Assembly: GCA_049890295.1 (NCBI GenBank)
Contig: JBMHBP010000025.1
Coordinates: forward strand, 1-64,000
Direction of reading: 5' to 3'
DNA: 64,000 bases
DNA from: GCA-2862585 sp049890295
GTDB taxonomy: Bacteria; Bacteroidota; Bacteroidia; Flavobacteriales; UBA7312
The position numbers and the translations under genes are program-made. Positions 62,849 through 64,000 of the stretch are shown piece after piece. Within the stretch, counting starts at the first letter, position 1. Every line of letters starts with the position of its first letter. The notes beneath the pieces are model-generated. The model was not told where the DNA came from. It made no database searches and was given only the letters and a program-made list of their open reading frames with translations.

Positions 62849-64000
62849 TGGAAATTTTACATTAGAAGAGTTTAAATTTAAAAAGGAAGATCAATTGTAT
62901 TCTTCGGTTTACAGTTCTTCACTTGATTATCTCAAGATGATAGAATTAGATACCCAAACCCATCAACTTATTGCCCAAAACACCTTCAAATCAGTAGCAT
63001 TAGTCTATAATAATTTACATTCTATCTTTTCAAGATTTGAAAGTATTCATCATTTTAATCCGTGGTTTTTAGAGCATTTTCGACTCTATTTTAATTATCG
63101 AAACAGCCAATTGAAAATGGCTAGTATATCACTTTTTTTAAATGATTTTCCAGAGGGAAAAGTGATTACAAGTAATTTGGATGTTAAACGCATGTATTCT
63201 GAAGAAAGAGTGCTATTTATCAAAAAAAGAAAGGCAAAATCTAACGCTTTTAAAACTATTTTTTCTGAATTAAAAAAAATTCTATTTTCTAAGAAGCCAA
63301 ATTTTAACGATAGTGAAGTTTTAGTTTTTAAGTCAAAACGTTCGTCTTTTGGTAAGTTAGGATTAAGCTATCAATTTTTTTCGTCAAGGAATATACTAGA
63401 TTTAGATTCTAATGATAAAAATAATTATGATTCAGATTACGTCTTAAAAAAATACCTTTTGTCCTTTGGCTGGATAAAAGATATTAGTCAGCTCATACAA
63501 TCCTTTAGAATGTTGGTGGCTCAACTTAAAAGTACTATTTCTAAACGTCCTGAAAGTGATGATATAATACATAGATTTATTGGTCAACTAAGCAGTCAAT
63601 ACCTCTATTTTTTAAGATATAGATCCTTTTGTAAATTTTTTGAAAACCACCCCACAAAAGCAATTATTTTAGATGATGAAAATAGCCCTCAGCTTAAGGT
63701 TGTTCAGTACGCAGCAAAACAACATGGTGTAAGAGTGTATGCTTATCAGCATGGAACAATTCACTCCTTACATCCTGCCTATATGTATGGAGAGTATACT
63801 CACAAGCCGAAATTGGCTGATACTACCTTTTTATGGGGAGAATATTTTGAGCGTTTATTACTCAAAAATGGTGGTTATTGCATGTCTGATTTATCTATAA
63901 GCGGAAAAATAAGCAACTCTCATAAGCCGATACTGAGTAAAAAAATCAAAAGCGATAAAAAAGTGGTCTTATTTGCTACTCAACCTCAAAGAGATCCATT
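62832..64000 (+). CDS. Putative GT-B glycan/polymer transferase, 3' end outside window
   Basis: An ATG at 62832 overlaps the flippase gene by 17 nt and the frame stays open to the last base, giving 389 residues. The first 250 residues contain many helices and no motif I recognise. From about 280 the protein resembles the nucleotide-sugar lobe of capsule or teichoic-acid-type transferases: FENHPTKAIILDDENSPQ, the hallmark YAYQHGTIHSLHPAYMYGE, and TFLWGEYFERLLL. This pattern is seen in surface-carbohydrate proteins that act on lipid- or protein-linked glycans. The exact reaction is unknown and the C-terminal catalytic part is cut off by the window. Confidence 0.6.
   Translation, partial: MNYYVDGNFTLEEFKFKKEDQLYSSVYSSSLDYLKMIELDTQTHQLIAQNTFKSVALVYNNLHSIFSRFESIHHFNPWFLEHFRLYFNYRNSQLKMASISLFLNDFPEGKVITSNLDVKRMYSEERVLFIKKRKAKSNAFKTIFSELKKILFSKKPNFNDSEVLVFKSKRSSFGKLGLSYQFFSSRNILDLDSNDKNNYDSDYVLKKYLLSFGWIKDISQLIQSFRMLVAQLKSTISKRPESDDIIHRFIGQLSSQYLYFLRYRSFCKFFENHPTKAIILDDENSPQLKVVQYAAKQHGVRVYAYQHGTIHSLHPAYMYGEYTHKPKLADTTFLWGEYFERLLLKNGGYCMSDLSISGKISNSHKPILSKKIKSDKKVVLFATQPQRDP

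Overview
The window is chromosomal DNA from a low-GC marine-type Bacteroidota, most likely of the order Flavobacteriales. The supporting evidence is a short primary sigma factor without region 1.1, TAnnTTTG promoter elements with almost no Shine-Dalgarno sites, PorT plus six proteins with type IX secretion (T9SS) C-terminal sorting domains (the PNPA/T motif), a short archaeal-type ProRS, and futalosine-pathway menaquinone genes (mqnE, ubiE). Only one RNA gene is seen (tRNA-Glu, UUC). I found no CRISPR array, insertion sequence or rRNA.

Layout. 1-2018 is a distinctly GC-richer segment: the end of a tail-fibre-like repeat protein broken by an in-frame TGA, then an ORF6N-domain gene with a one-base frameshift. 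It looks like the decaying edge of a phage-like or accessory island. 2116-16.7 kb is core metabolism and information processing (saccharopine/alanine dehydrogenase-like enzyme, rpe, rpoD, rpsO-pnp, fbaA-accD, an rRNA/tRNA methyltransferase, an FAD oxidoreductase, porT-ubiE, an SLC12-like transporter, a Kv-type channel with a zinc ribbon). 16.6-27.5 kb holds a heptose kinase, an aminotransferase, an MFS transporter, xerD, aroQ, ddl, a PASTA protein, rluD and two T9SS cargo proteins. 27.5-34.2 kb is a tightly overlapping five-gene minus-strand unit: an MbnP-like copper lipoprotein, an MbnH-like di-haem peroxidase, a secreted M43 metalloprotease, a secreted trypsin-like protease and mqnE. 34.4-40.3 kb is an AddA/AddB-type recombination helicase-nuclease pair. 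40.3-50.9 kb contains a putative secreted metallopeptidase, a GDPD-like enzyme, tRNA-Glu, proS, a His/Tyr-rich lipoprotein, an OmpP1/FadL-like porin, a TPR protein, and a zinc-ribbon/Nif3 pair. 51-54.4 kb carries lpxK, a purine nucleoside phosphorylase, a T9SS LVIVD protein and rpmH. 54.5-64 kb is carB, then a cell-surface glycan cluster (DUF4834, YfhO, GT4, flippase, and a glycan-transferase-like gene running off the window).

Two window-wide patterns stand out. Six genes have their predicted -7 box only 4-6 nt before the start codon, which predicts leaderless or nearly leaderless mRNAs. Six of eight convergent gene pairs overlap at their 3' ends. No clearly new multi-gene defence or mobile system was found. 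The best candidates for follow-up are the MbnP/MbnH/protease operon, the His/Tyr-rich lipoprotein with a perfect 19-bp palindrome upstream, and the damaged island edge.
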